From positions 1-45,660 of the forward strand of contig CAYMCQ010000026.1 of assembly GCA_964389025.1 (NCBI GenBank): DNA of 45,660 nucleotides, given 5' to 3'. This DNA comes from CAYMCQ01 sp964389025. GTDB lineage: Bacteria; Verrucomicrobiota; Verrucomicrobiia; Limisphaerales; CAYMCQ01. Below the pieces are notes generated by a model. That model ran no database searches and was not told where the DNA came from. It saw only the letters and a program-made list of their open reading frames with translations. Numbering within the stretch: position 1 is the first letter of the stretch; each line of letters starts with the position of its first letter. This document shows positions 22,701-30,271 of this stretch, piece by piece. Made by a program: the position numbers and the translations under genes.

Positions 22701-23142
22701 CGTCAATCGGCACGACGAGATGTTGCTGGGCCAGCAACATATCGTTGCCCTGCTCGCCCCACATCGTGTGCTTGGGCGCGGTGCAAATCGGGAAGATGCC
22801 CGTCTTGTCGTTGACCTTCACCTTGAACTGTCGGGGTGCGCCGGTCGTGAAAACCAAATCCACCGCGAGTTCGTAGCGCGCTCCGGTCGGCTTGGGCAAG
22901 TCGAATGCAATGGTGTAAGGCTTCTCGGAAACTTTCCCATCGAAGCTAACCGAGCCTTCGTGGCTGCCGGCGAAGTTTTTACTCACCACGCTCTCACCCA
23001 CCACAAAGGTCAGCGCGCTCTTTGCGCCGGGCGCGAACTCGATGGACACGCCATCCGGTTTGCCGATGGACCAAAGCGGCTCCGCCGCGAGCGCGGCAAA
23101 CGTGGCCAGTGAACAACAAAACGTCAGAAGACAGGTTTTCAC
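19708..23142 (-). CDS. Glycoside hydrolase family 38-type alpha-mannosidase, secreted
   Basis: The product is 1144 residues. A signal peptide (about 1-20) is followed by an N-terminal beta-sandwich of about 230 residues (YTIAFDLPKPTGARYELAVD), possibly a carbohydrate-binding or lyase-like accessory domain. The GH38 catalytic domain begins near residue 285, with His289 and Asp291 in HNDVGYTD (zinc ligands) and FETAWLADNY. Asp400 in ITDAPSHSW is placed where GH38 enzymes have their nucleophile, though the usual DPFGHS is altered. HTWGAHNS near 640 holds another metal-ligand His. The C-terminal GH38 beta-domains include ENSFYRLTVDKQTGGIKSL. It starts with GTG at 23142, three bases past the upstream stop, implying coupling. 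Substrate linkage cannot be assigned. Confidence 0.87.
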   Translation of the reverse strand: MKTCLLTFCCSLATFAALAAEPLWSIGKPDGVSIEFAPGAKSALTFVVGESVVSKNFAGSHEGSVSFDGKVSEKPYTIAFDLPKPTGARYELAVDLVFTTGAPRQFKVKVNDKTGIFPICTAPKHTMWGEQGNDMLLAQQHLVVPIDGAWLKPKGNQITVVPLGLGTLQYDAIVFRLAEAAPDTAPRLEPTIFFRRNGGRLTEICNLILPFSKRFEKVDAKITIGKQTLARTFTNAYDFGVLTEPLDIPADIPAGRAKLELKLDGESLHADADFKPAKQWKVFVCPKVHNDVGYTDLQPHVNELDNRNTDQVLDILAKYPFYKFNFETAWLADNYLDCRTGPARKEFLGNLKQGRAAVNAFYLNLMTGICSGEELYRAMYYTHRLHREHGGNFDFACITDAPSHSWFLPTLFSDVGVKGFSNGANQSRAPILHHSNLNEDSPFYWEGMNGERIFMWYARSYVQLKRLTGPGWGGNISSVEFLKGSVPQFLVRYLRDDYAPDAVMIYGAYVDNAAIPETGEAKTIAAWNHEFEFPKLLVATDAEYFNYVEKHFSKRLPVHRGDCGAYWEDGVGSTAKATTLNRQTQQILPAAEIAAALAGIFEPRYRYPAEDFRGTWRNVMFYDEHTWGAHNSISQPGRQFVERQWEIKESYATRANLDARNLLARANNRLAQTIAVDGSSILAFNWQNQPRTAPLEVEIGSGEQLVDFADNQPVPMDVYFERDGWRKIRFLAVNVPAMGYKAYGIRGFNAVAHRPNEKISGETIENSFYRLTVDKQTGGIKSLFDKNENRELADTNAPYKLNEYLYVSGGEDSLIINFTFGTPPANLQIETPASAEIVERVKTPLGQRLIVVTKCKNTPSIRSEYLLYDKLKRVDIVNTIEKDETRAKEAVYFAFPFAAAKPGLEYQIQNGWCRPNDDQMPGACREWFTPQNLVHVSDGSFSVAWSTPDAPLVTLTDINRGKWLSHLPIKNGHVYSYALNNYWFTNYRAQQGGVFVFRYSITSGRGLGREDLARFDEDTRTPVFAYPHLSSFSAAIAQSGRPMPAAGGSFLTLDAPNLEIVTLKEAEDGDGCILRFREIAGRAGEAELKLPNLRIKSAHLCNGVEENKQKLAVAGNVVKVPFKPNQFITVRLKLEEAAHRLTQK

Positions 23143-23145
23143 ATT

Positions 23146-23814
23146 CTAATGTTGGGGGTGGGTTGAGGCGGGACGGATTCTAGTTATGTTTCGTTTCATC
23201 TGACGAAGACCTATGAAGGAGACGATGGCAATGGCCATGCCCAGCACGATCATGCTGTTCCTGCCGCTCGCCGGGGCGCGGGTTGGCTTGCAATATGGCG
23301 GAGCAAAACCAGCAACCACACGAGTCGAGGCATTGAAGGTCGCTTTGTGCGATTGCGAATCAAGCTGCGCCAGTTGGGGCTTGCCGTCGCGGAGGAAATT
23401 CACCTGCGACAGATGCGAACTGCTCGTGATGTCCCGCAAAGTGGATTCCAGCGTGAGTGCAGCACGCCGTGCGTCCACGCGGTAATGTGCTCGCAACGTC
23501 GCGTGATGGCTGTCGGCGTCGGGAGAAATGCCGGCGTTTTCAGCCAGGATTGTTTTGCCGTCCACCCGCAGCGTCATATTCTCCAGCAGCAACCGCGTGA
23601 TTTTGTCGGCTTGCGCCTCCAGTTCATCCGGGTCGAACCGCCCGTTCCTGTTCATGTCCATTTCACTGAAGGACGCCAACTCGAACGGATTCAACGTCAA
23701 TTCGACATGCAAATATTCGGCGTCGGGGACGAGCATGAGATAGCTAATCGGCAGGGTGTGCGCACGAGCCGCCAGCGCAGACCAGAAAAACAGCGTCAAA
23801 AGAAGCCTGGGCAT
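23146..23814 (-). CDS. Exported EF-hand protein with C-terminal membrane anchor
   Basis: This 222-residue protein has a signal peptide (LLLTLFFWSALAARA). The domain that follows, HTLPISYLMLVPDAEYLHVEL, resembles the periplasmic N-domain that precedes HupE/UreJ-type membrane proteins. An EF-hand loop, DMNRNGRFDPDEL (about 53-65), has Asp/Asn/Asp spacing suited to calcium. A single membrane helix, NSMIVLGMAIAIVSFIGL (about 186-203), and a basic tail place the body in the periplasm. No HupE multi-helix part follows, so the protein is either complete in this short form or a derivative. It ends three bases before the GH38 start, so the two are likely co-translated. Confidence 0.72.
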   Translation of the reverse strand: MPRLLLTLFFWSALAARAHTLPISYLMLVPDAEYLHVELTLNPFELASFSEMDMNRNGRFDPDELEAQADKITRLLLENMTLRVDGKTILAENAGISPDADSHHATLRAHYRVDARRAALTLESTLRDITSSSHLSQVNFLRDGKPQLAQLDSQSHKATFNASTRVVAGFAPPYCKPTRAPASGRNSMIVLGMAIAIVSFIGLRQMKRNITRIRPASTHPQH

Positions 23815-23930
23815 TACTCCGATATTGTCCCGGCTAAAAACGATTGCTTCTCATCTCTTGCCAAGAACGCACTGTTTATTGCCGCCCTTGCGCGAAGTTT
23901 TAGAGCGAAGCGTTGAACTTTCCCCGCACT

Positions 23931-25325
23931 CTACCAAGCCACGCCTGCAAGCCGTTGCATTAGCGCGAAGTAACTCCAAAGGGGACCAACGACGCCGCGC
24001 GCGCGCAATCGCTCCGCGGTCTGGATGTATTTGGGATCGGGGTCGCCAACAATCCAGTTCGGTGCGCGCCGGCTAAATTCGCGCAACAGTTCAAAAGTTT
24101 CTTCTTCGGTCAATTCAGCCGAGAGATAGTAATGCGGAGCCAGCAAATCCTCGTTCAGAGCAATCCGCTTTTCCCGCACCGCGCGCTCGAACAGCGGCGT
24201 GCCTGGATAAATTCTCATGCCGACGAGCGCCAGCATGACGGAATCCTGGAGCTGTGATGAATTTTCAAAACCTTCACGCAACGTATGGTGCGTTTCACCC
24301 GGCCCGCCGCAAATCAGAAAATGGCAGAAGTCAATTTTCTCCGCGCGGGCCAGTTCGCTCGAACAGAGAATGTCATCGAAGGTGAAATGCTTGCCGTAGG
24401 CTTCGAGGACTGAATCGCAAAAGCTGTCCGAACCAAACTCAATGTGCGCCAGGCCGGCGCGGGCCATCGTGCGCATCAGTTCCCGCGTCAGATTTTTCGG
24501 GCGCAGGAAACAGCCCCAGCGCAAGTTCAGCCCGGCCCGTATGATCGCTTCGCTGATTGCCGTCACGTGTTCAGCCGACGAATTGAAAACCGAATCCACG
24601 ATGAAGACGTAGCTTGCGCCCGCAGCTTGAATTCGTTGCAGTTCCTCGACCACGGAATCCGGCGGGCGGCGGCGATACATTTTTCCTTCAATCAACGGAT
24701 ACGTGCAGTAACAGCAATGAAGCGCGCAACCGCGCTGTGTTTGGACGTTGAGCATCGAACTTTTTTGCAGATAAAATTCAACGAGATGCCCCGGCGTGTT
24801 TGGCCCGAAAATTTCGGTCGCGGGCAAATCCGCGCGCCGGGAATTGACAATGATTCGGTCATTCCGCCTGAAGACGAGTCCGGGAATTTTTGAATAGTCG
24901 CCGCCGCTCTGAAGCGCCCGCAGCAAAGCAGGCAGGCCCAACTCGCCTTCGCCTCGTATGCCAAAATCTGCGCCGGTCAATTCGAGCAGGCGCTCCGGAA
25001 AAATCGAGAAACCGCTGCCGCCAAGAATAATTGGTCGAGACGTGAGTTGCTGCAACTCGCGGCAGACTTCAACGAGATGGCCAAAATAAGTTTCACGTTT
25101 TCTGATCACCACGTCGTCAATGTTGCGCAGTGAAATGCCGATGAAATCCGGTTGCAAGCGCTCGAGCACTTGGGAGAGCGGCTCGTTGTCCGCCTGGCAG
25201 TCAAACCACGCGGTCTCGTATCCAGCCTGACGAAGCGCGCCGTCGAGATGCGCCAGGCCCAGCGGGAAAACAGGATATGGCGAGTCGCACTGATTGATGC
25301 TGATCAGAAGAATTTTTCCCGGCAT
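23931..25325 (-). CDS. B12-binding-domain radical SAM protein
   Basis: This 464-residue protein starts with ILLISINQCDSPYPVFPLGLAHLD, the Rossmann-like cobalamin-binding fold of class B radical SAM enzymes (about 1-150), including GIRGEGELGLPALL. The radical SAM core follows, with Cys200, Cys204 and Cys207 in RGCALHCCYC forming CxxxCxxC for the 4Fe-4S cluster and SAM. Later motifs are YVFIVDSVFN, EFGSDSF and FLICGGPGET. The lower-axial His motif DxHxxG is not evident, as in many of these proteins, so B12 may bind base-off without it. Reaction unknown; methylation or ring rearrangement are typical. It is divergent from the corrinoid operon, with 190 bases between starts. It is soluble. Confidence 0.9.
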   Translation of the reverse strand: MPGKILLISINQCDSPYPVFPLGLAHLDGALRQAGYETAWFDCQADNEPLSQVLERLQPDFIGISLRNIDDVVIRKRETYFGHLVEVCRELQQLTSRPIILGGSGFSIFPERLLELTGADFGIRGEGELGLPALLRALQSGGDYSKIPGLVFRRNDRIIVNSRRADLPATEIFGPNTPGHLVEFYLQKSSMLNVQTQRGCALHCCYCTYPLIEGKMYRRRPPDSVVEELQRIQAAGASYVFIVDSVFNSSAEHVTAISEAIIRAGLNLRWGCFLRPKNLTRELMRTMARAGLAHIEFGSDSFCDSVLEAYGKHFTFDDILCSSELARAEKIDFCHFLICGGPGETHHTLREGFENSSQLQDSVMLALVGMRIYPGTPLFERAVREKRIALNEDLLAPHYYLSAELTEEETFELLREFSRRAPNWIVGDPDPKYIQTAERLRARGVVGPLWSYFALMQRLAGVAW

Positions 25326-25357
25326 AGAGCGATGGTCTCGTTTCAGACACGTTCAAG

Positions 25358-25435
25358 TCGGTGTGGTTGCCAACACAAGCGTCAAGTGCGCCGCGACAAT
25401 TTATGGCAGCACAAAACCAAAATCGGTGTAGTTGC
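25358..25435. promoter_or_regulatory. Pair of 13-base direct repeats in the divergent promoter region
   Basis: TCGGTGTGGTTGC at 25358-25370 and TCGGTGTAGTTGC at 25423-25435 differ at one base and lie 65 bases apart, about six helical turns, between the divergent radical SAM and corrinoid genes. They could be operator half-sites shared by both directions. No cobalamin-riboswitch B12 box is recognisable here. Chance similarity cannot be excluded. Confidence 0.3.
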
Positions 25436-25515
25436 AAGATCCAATCTCAATCAGTTTCACATACAAAGCCGATTGACCCGCGAGTTTAGCGGTGTTGTTC
25501 AGCCGTGCCCAAGCG

Positions 25516-26169
25516 ATGGAAGACTTGAACAAACTCTATGACGCCGTCCTCAACGGCAATGCCGCGACCGCAAAAGCCATCACAGAACAGGCGCTCGCCC
25601 TGAACATCGCGCCGATTCGCCTGGTAAATGAATTCATGTCCCCTGCAATGGGCGAGGTGGGAAGACGTTTCGAAACGGGCGAATATTTTGTGCCGCAACT
25701 TCTGCTCTCGGCGCGCGCCATGAAAACATCGCTGGCTTTGATTCGTCCGCTGCTGGCCGCGTGCGGCGCTCAAGCCATTGGCTGCGTCGTCATCGGAACA
25801 GTCAGAGGCGACCTGCACGACATCGGAAAAAATATCGTCGCGGCTGTTCTCGAAGGCGGCGGTTTTGAAGTGATTGATCTCGGAGTCGGCGCTTCACCCG
25901 AAGAATTCGTCGCGGCAATTCACGAAAAAAATCCTGACATCATCTGCATGTCGGCTTTGCTGACGACAACGATGCTCGCGATGAAAGACACAATTGACGC
26001 GATGAAACAATCGGGAGTGCGCGGGCAGGTCAAAGTGCTCGTCGGCGGCGCGCCGGTGACACGAAAGTTCGCCGAACAAGTCGGCGCGGATGAATTTGGC
26101 AGCAGCGCCGTTGATGCGTTGGCAATCGCGAAACGCCTTATGAGGAACGCGACAGTCGTCGCGAAATAA
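25516..26169 (+). CDS. Corrinoid (cobalamin-binding) methyl-carrier protein, MtbC/MtaC/MetH-like
   Basis: This 217-residue protein has two domains: a helical B12-binding cap (about 1-85, with MSPAMGEVGRRFETGEYFVPQLLLSA-type helices) and a Rossmann-like cobalamin domain. The domain carries GDLHDIGKN, where His101 in D99-L-H101-D-I-G104 is the expected lower cobalt ligand, SALLTTTM as the conserved Ser/Thr motif, and LVGGAPVT near the nucleotide tail site. Proteins of this type shuttle a methyl group between a substrate methyltransferase and an acceptor methyltransferase in the cytoplasm. The ATG at 25516 is chosen because homology begins there. The next gene starts three bases after its stop. 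No reactivation domain or RamA-like gene is nearby. Confidence 0.93.
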   Translation: MEDLNKLYDAVLNGNAATAKAITEQALALNIAPIRLVNEFMSPAMGEVGRRFETGEYFVPQLLLSARAMKTSLALIRPLLAACGAQAIGCVVIGTVRGDLHDIGKNIVAAVLEGGGFEVIDLGVGASPEEFVAAIHEKNPDIICMSALLTTTMLAMKDTIDAMKQSGVRGQVKVLVGGAPVTRKFAEQVGADEFGSSAVDALAIAKRLMRNATVVAK

Positions 26170-26171
26170 TT

Positions 26172-27080
26172 GTGCATCCATTGATTCAACGGCTCATCAA
26201 GGGCGAACCCGTTCTCACGGACGGCGCGTGGGGAACACAATTGCAGGCGCGCGGGCTGGCGATCGGCGAATTTCCTGATGCCTGGAATTTGTCTCATCCC
26301 GAACGCGTCACGGAAGTCGCCCGCGCTTATGTCGAGGCTGGCAGCCGGGTCATTCTGACAAATACCTTCGGCGCAAATCGCATTCGACTTGCTGAACACG
26401 ATCTGGCTGACCGCGTGGAAGAAATCAACCGCGCGGGCGTGGAAATTTCCCGGAGCGCCACAGCAGGACACGCGGTGGTTTTTGCTTCTATTGGCCCGAG
26501 CGGGAAACTTTTACTCGAAGGCTCAATCAGCGCGGGAGAACTACGCGCTGCGTTCGAAGAGCAAGCCGGCATGCTTGCGAAAGCCGGTGCCGATGCGCTT
26601 GTGATTGAGACGATGTCTGACTTGGAGGAAGCCAAACTCGCCATCGCTGCAGCGCGCGGCACCGGTCTGCCGGTGGTCGCCTGCATGGTTTTCGATTCAG
26701 GCAAAAACAAAGACTGCACGATGATGGGCGCAACGCCCGAAGAAGCGGCGCGAACATTGAGCGACGCGGGCGCGGACGTCATCGGAGCAAACTGCGGCCA
26801 GGGCATTGCCGGTTTCGCGCCCATCTGCCGGCGATTGCGCGCGGCAACGACCCTGCCGATCTGGCTCAAGCCGAACGCCGGATTGCCGCAACTGGTCAAT
26901 GGAAAAGCGCAATACAGTTTTTTGCCCGCAGAATTTGCCGCCTCTGCTGAGAAGCTCATCGAACTGGGCGCGAATTTCATTGGCGGCTGTTGCGGCACGA
27001 CTCCCGATTTCATCCGCGCGATCCATCGGCGCATTCGCAAAAAAACTCCGAGAGCCGCCGAACCCGCGTGCCAGCCATGA
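26172..27080 (+). CDS. Stand-alone homocysteine S-methyltransferase domain protein
   Basis: This 302-residue TIM barrel transfers a methyl group to homocysteine to make methionine. The family signature is complete: LTDGAWGTQLQARG at the start, TNTFGANRIRL, and three zinc-binding cysteines, Cys208 in GANCGQG and Cys273-Cys274 in GGCCGTTP. It corresponds to the first module of MetH or to BHMT/MmuM. It has no folate, B12 or activation domains. The GTG at 26172 follows the corrinoid gene by two bases and the end overlaps the next gene by ATGA, so it is embedded in the methyl-transfer operon. That points to methyl-corrinoid as its donor rather than SAM/SMM or betaine; this is inference. Confidence 0.92.
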   Translation: MHPLIQRLIKGEPVLTDGAWGTQLQARGLAIGEFPDAWNLSHPERVTEVARAYVEAGSRVILTNTFGANRIRLAEHDLADRVEEINRAGVEISRSATAGHAVVFASIGPSGKLLLEGSISAGELRAAFEEQAGMLAKAGADALVIETMSDLEEAKLAIAAARGTGLPVVACMVFDSGKNKDCTMMGATPEEAARTLSDAGADVIGANCGQGIAGFAPICRRLRAATTLPIWLKPNAGLPQLVNGKAQYSFLPAEFAASAEKLIELGANFIGGCCGTTPDFIRAIHRRIRKKTPRAAEPACQP

Positions 27081-28090
27081 ACGGTCGCGAACGAATCCTG
27101 TCACACTTGAACGGCCGGCCCGTGGATCGCCTGCCGCTGATGCCGATCACGATGCACTTCGCGTGCGACCTAATTGGCGCGAAGTATCGCGACTACTGCA
27201 CGGATTACCGTGTGCTCGTTGACGGCCAGCTTCGCACCGCGGAGAAATTCGGCTTCGATTACGTGAACACGATGTCCGACCCGGCGCGAGAAGCGGCGGA
27301 CTGCGGCGCTGTCGTGGAGTATTTTGCAAACCAGCCTGTCGCAATTCTGGAAGAGCAGGCGCTGTTGACGGACAAAACAAAACTTCTGGGGCTGAAAATT
27401 CCCGACCCACTTGGCGGCGGACGGATGCACAACGGCATCAAGGCGCTCGCGCTCTTCAAGGAAAAACTCCATGGCGAAAAATTGATTGAAGGCTGGATCG
27501 AAGGCCCATGCGCCGAAGCCGCTGATCTGCGCGGCATCAACAATCTGATGCTCGATTTCTTCGATGACCCGCAGTTCGTCCGCGACCTTTTTGAATTTGT
27601 GCTGGAGACGGAATTGCGTTTTGCGCGCGTGCAAGTTGCAGCGGGAGCTGATTCGATTGGCATCGGGGACGCTGCCGCTTCGCTCGTCGGACCGCAAATC
27701 TACAACGAGTTCATCTGGCCTTACGAAAAGAGAATGGTGGACGGCATTCACGCGCTTGGCGCTAAAGTGCGTTTGCATATTTGCGGGAACACTCGCGCCA
27801 TTCTCGAAGGTATCGGCAAGCTTGGCTGCGACATTGTGGATTTGGATTCGCTCGCGCCACTCTCCCAAGGACGGACAAAGATGGGAGTCAATCAAGTCCT
27901 GCTGGGAAACATCAACCCGGTGACGGTGATGCGGGATGGCAACGCGGAATCAGTTACGCAAGCGGTTGCTGAGTGCCATCGCCAGGCTGGAGCGCGTTAC
28001 ATCGTCGGTGCAGGCTGTGAAATTCCTCGCGATACACCGCCGGATAATTTGCGCACACTGGCTGATTACGCGCGAGGTCACAGCCCGTAA
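27077..28090 (+). CDS. UroD-fold methyltransferase of the MtaA/MtbA (methylcobamide:thiol) type
   Basis: The product is 337 residues. The fold of uroporphyrinogen decarboxylase is recognisable (MNGRERILSHLNGRPVDRLP start; GADSIGIGDAAASLVGPQIY), but the heme-pathway residues are not. The zinc motif H-x-C-(77)-C is present: His234, Cys236 and Cys314 (HICGNT and GAGCEIP). This is the thiol-activating site of methanogen MtaA/MtbA, which move methyl from a corrinoid protein to coenzyme M. A bacterium without CoM would use another thiol, or the enzyme may run toward the corrinoid. The start at 27077 overlaps the previous stop by four bases. An upstream open extension lies inside the previous gene. 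It is cytoplasmic. Confidence 0.88.
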   Translation: MNGRERILSHLNGRPVDRLPLMPITMHFACDLIGAKYRDYCTDYRVLVDGQLRTAEKFGFDYVNTMSDPAREAADCGAVVEYFANQPVAILEEQALLTDKTKLLGLKIPDPLGGGRMHNGIKALALFKEKLHGEKLIEGWIEGPCAEAADLRGINNLMLDFFDDPQFVRDLFEFVLETELRFARVQVAAGADSIGIGDAAASLVGPQIYNEFIWPYEKRMVDGIHALGAKVRLHICGNTRAILEGIGKLGCDIVDLDSLAPLSQGRTKMGVNQVLLGNINPVTVMRDGNAESVTQAVAECHRQAGARYIVGAGCEIPRDTPPDNLRTLADYARGHSP

Positions 28091-28098
28091 AAAACTTT

Positions 28099-29538
28099 AT
28101 GGACACCAACCGCCTTTATCAAGAACGCCTGACCCGCTACTTGACCGCGCTGCGCAACGAAAAACCCGACAAGATTCCCATCCGCCCGTTCGTCGCGGAG
28201 TTCACGGCCAAATATGCGGGCATGACCTGCCAGCAGGTCGCGCACGATTACAACATCGCGTTTGAAGCCGCCGTTCGTTGTGCGAAAGATTTCGATTGGG
28301 ACGCAGTCGTGCCGAACATGGTTTACGTCTGGACTGGCCTCGCACAGGCCGCCGGCCTTCGTTACTACGGAATTCCCGGCATCGGCATTCCCCACACCAG
28401 CGGCTTCAACTACATCGAACCGTCCGAAGATCAGGCGTTCATGCGCGAGGACGAATACGACGCGCTGATTGATGATCCCACGGGTTTTCTCTACAACGTC
28501 TGGCTTCCGCGCGTCTCGACCGAAGTCGCGCGCGCAGGCCAGCCCGCGACCTATCGCAACAATCTCGCGCTCGTGAAGAGTTCCATGGCGATGATGGTTT
28601 ACTTCTATGCTTTCGGTCCGCAAATCCAGCGGTTGCGCGAGGAATGCGGCACTGTTTCCGCCATCGCGGGGATTTTCAAAGCGCCCTTCGACATCATCGG
28701 GGACAAATTACGCGGCTACATCGGCCTGACTGTGGACATGCAAACTCAGCCTGACAAAGTGTTGCAGGCTTGCGAAGCGCTCATGCCCCATCTCGTCCAC
28801 GTCGGACTCACCACGGCTGACCCCGCGAAGCAAGTTCCCATCGGTTTCTGGATGCATCGCGGCTGTGTGCCGTTCATCACACCGCAACAATTTCAGTCTC
28901 ATTACTGGCCGACGCTCAAGCCGTGCATCGAAGAATTTTGGCGGAACAGTCACCAGACGATGTTCTACGCCGAAGGCAATTGGGATCATCATCTCGACGA
29001 TTTTGCGTCGCTGCCCGAGCGCAGCATTCTCTTCCACGTGGATCAGGGAGACATTTTTCTCGCCCACAAAAAAATTCACCACAAGTTCGCGCTCAGCGGC
29101 GGGATTCCAAATGTTCTGCTCAGTTACGGCACGCCGGACGAAGTCCGCGCGCATTGCAAAAAAGTCATTGATGGCGTTGCCAAAGACGGCGGTTACATCA
29201 TGGACGCCAGCGCGATCATGCAGGACGACACGAACGTCGAAAACATGCGCGTGCTGACGGACTTCACGCGCGAATACGGCGTCTATTCGGCGGGTTCAAG
29301 TCAGGCGTCAACCGATCTCTCGCAATTGTGCCCGTGCCACGGAGCGGACGTTTCAGAGCTTTCGGGAATGGCGAATCGCGCCGCGCCCCGGATCAAACCC
29401 GGCATCTGTCGCCCGTGGGAGGAAAAGGCAAAGGAACTTCCGCCGATCACCGGCGATCAGGATTTGGTCCGCCGGGTCTGGGAAAATGTGGAAGCGTTGG
29501 GCAACACTTACATCTGGCAATTGCTGTTGAGCTTTTAA
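28099..29538 (+). CDS. Long UroD-family protein, candidate substrate-specific methyltransferase
   Basis: At 479 residues this is well above the 340-360 of UroD/MtaA proteins. The UroD fold is suggested by RYLTALRNEKPDKIPIRPF, GIPGIGIPHTSGFNYIE, FWMHRGCVPFITPQQFQ and FALSGGIPNVLLSYGTPDEV. The H-x-C zinc motif of its neighbour is missing at the corresponding place (FYAEGNWDHH). A C-terminal extension carries a Cys/His cluster (LCPCHGADVS and GICRPWEEK) that might bind metal. By analogy with MttB/MtxB partners it could demethylate a specific substrate and load the corrinoid protein; the substrate is not known. It begins eight bases after the previous stop and ends with a 4-base convergent overlap with the membrane-protein gene. 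Confidence 0.82.
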   Translation: MDTNRLYQERLTRYLTALRNEKPDKIPIRPFVAEFTAKYAGMTCQQVAHDYNIAFEAAVRCAKDFDWDAVVPNMVYVWTGLAQAAGLRYYGIPGIGIPHTSGFNYIEPSEDQAFMREDEYDALIDDPTGFLYNVWLPRVSTEVARAGQPATYRNNLALVKSSMAMMVYFYAFGPQIQRLREECGTVSAIAGIFKAPFDIIGDKLRGYIGLTVDMQTQPDKVLQACEALMPHLVHVGLTTADPAKQVPIGFWMHRGCVPFITPQQFQSHYWPTLKPCIEEFWRNSHQTMFYAEGNWDHHLDDFASLPERSILFHVDQGDIFLAHKKIHHKFALSGGIPNVLLSYGTPDEVRAHCKKVIDGVAKDGGYIMDASAIMQDDTNVENMRVLTDFTREYGVYSAGSSQASTDLSQLCPCHGADVSELSGMANRAAPRIKPGICRPWEEKAKELPPITGDQDLVRRVWENVEALGNTYIWQLLLSF

Positions 29539-30002
29539 CATCCAAGTTGGAGCGCTCTGGTAGCGTTTCGTTCGTCGTGGAATCGAGGGGCAGTAAGGGC
29601 CGCAAAAAAACACGCAGCACCTCCTGTAAAAGCGGTGAAGGCTGCCACTACCGCAGACGGAGGAAGACCGTGAAGGAGGGGAATGAATGCACCCGCAAAT
29701 GCACCGCCTACTGTGCCACAGAACGCTGCGATGGGCCACCGCCAGAGAGGCAAGCGACGAGGCGTAAAGATGTAAACGGCAAGGAAGACGAGATTGGCTG
29801 GAAGTGCGATGGCAGTGGAAGCGAGCGCACCCCGAGCTGCAACCGAAAAGACATGGCTGAAGGCATGGGAAGCACCGGCACGTGCCAGCATGACGACCAA
29901 AACCAGAAGAATGAAGGCGGCCCAACCGACGAGCAATGAGAGAATACCGCCGCCAAGTCGTCGGCCCATCGAAGTGTGTGCAGTTGAAACGTCGTTACTC
30001 AT
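29535..30002 (-). CDS. Small integral membrane protein, four predicted helices
   Basis: This 155-residue protein has hydrophobic segments at about 18-41 (ILSLLVGWAAFILLVLVVML), 58-78, 90-113 (WPIAAFCGTVGGAFAGAFIP) and 118-138, separated by short charged loops, giving a four-helix inner-membrane protein. I recognise no family. The start at 30002 is the first ATG of the frame. No strong promoter or ribosome site is visible. The opposite strand is also open (29328-29939), but that frame is low-complexity and lysine/arginine-rich, while this one has a clean alternation of helices and loops. It converges on the corrinoid operon with a 4-base overlap of stops. Confidence 0.62.
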   Translation of the reverse strand: MSNDVSTAHTSMGRRLGGGILSLLVGWAAFILLVLVVMLARAGASHAFSHVFSVAARGALASTAIALPANLVFLAVYIFTPRRLPLWRWPIAAFCGTVGGAFAGAFIPLLHGLPPSAVVAAFTAFTGGAACFFAALTAPRFHDERNATRALQLGC

Positions 30003-30271
30003 GTGCGGCTAGAAACGGCTAACATAGATTATCCTACCGCCGGTTAGTATATCTAGTAACCATGACCGAGCAAGCGGCCATTAACAAAACGCGGGAATTG
30101 ATCCGGCCCAGCCGCAAGCCATCGCCCCTGAGGAGAGTTAGCCGACGCGTAGGAGCCGCCCCCGCCTGCTGCCGGTCGCCTGCCGGGTTTTCGAGCGCGA
30201 ACTCGTAGTCCTCGCGCGCTCCGCAAAAAGACGTTGCAGAAATGCAGCGCGAGCCGAACTCTTTTCCAGTT
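30003..30271. other. Intergenic region, nothing assigned
   Basis: About 270 bases lie between the start of the small membrane protein and the end of the PPC-domain gene. It contains a short AT-rich patch (30020-30060, including GTTAGTATATCTAGTAAC) that may hold a promoter for the membrane protein. A 27-codon frame at 30062 has no support. No RNA gene was recognised. Confidence 0.4.

Noticed and set aside
20884..23112. Very long plus-strand open frame (742 codons) opposite the GH38 gene
   Set aside because: It is an antisense shadow caused by GC-rich third positions. It is arginine/valine/histidine-rich with no domain, while the minus frame has a signal peptide and GH38 motifs.
25326..25515. 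Cobalamin riboswitch before the corrinoid operon
   Set aside because: No B12-box consensus or typical stem pattern could be recognised in the 190-bp gap.
29328..29939. Plus-strand frame past the second UroD gene
   Set aside because: It is low-complexity and Lys/Arg/Gly-rich, overlapping the UroD end and opposing a membrane-protein frame with clear hydrophobic helices.
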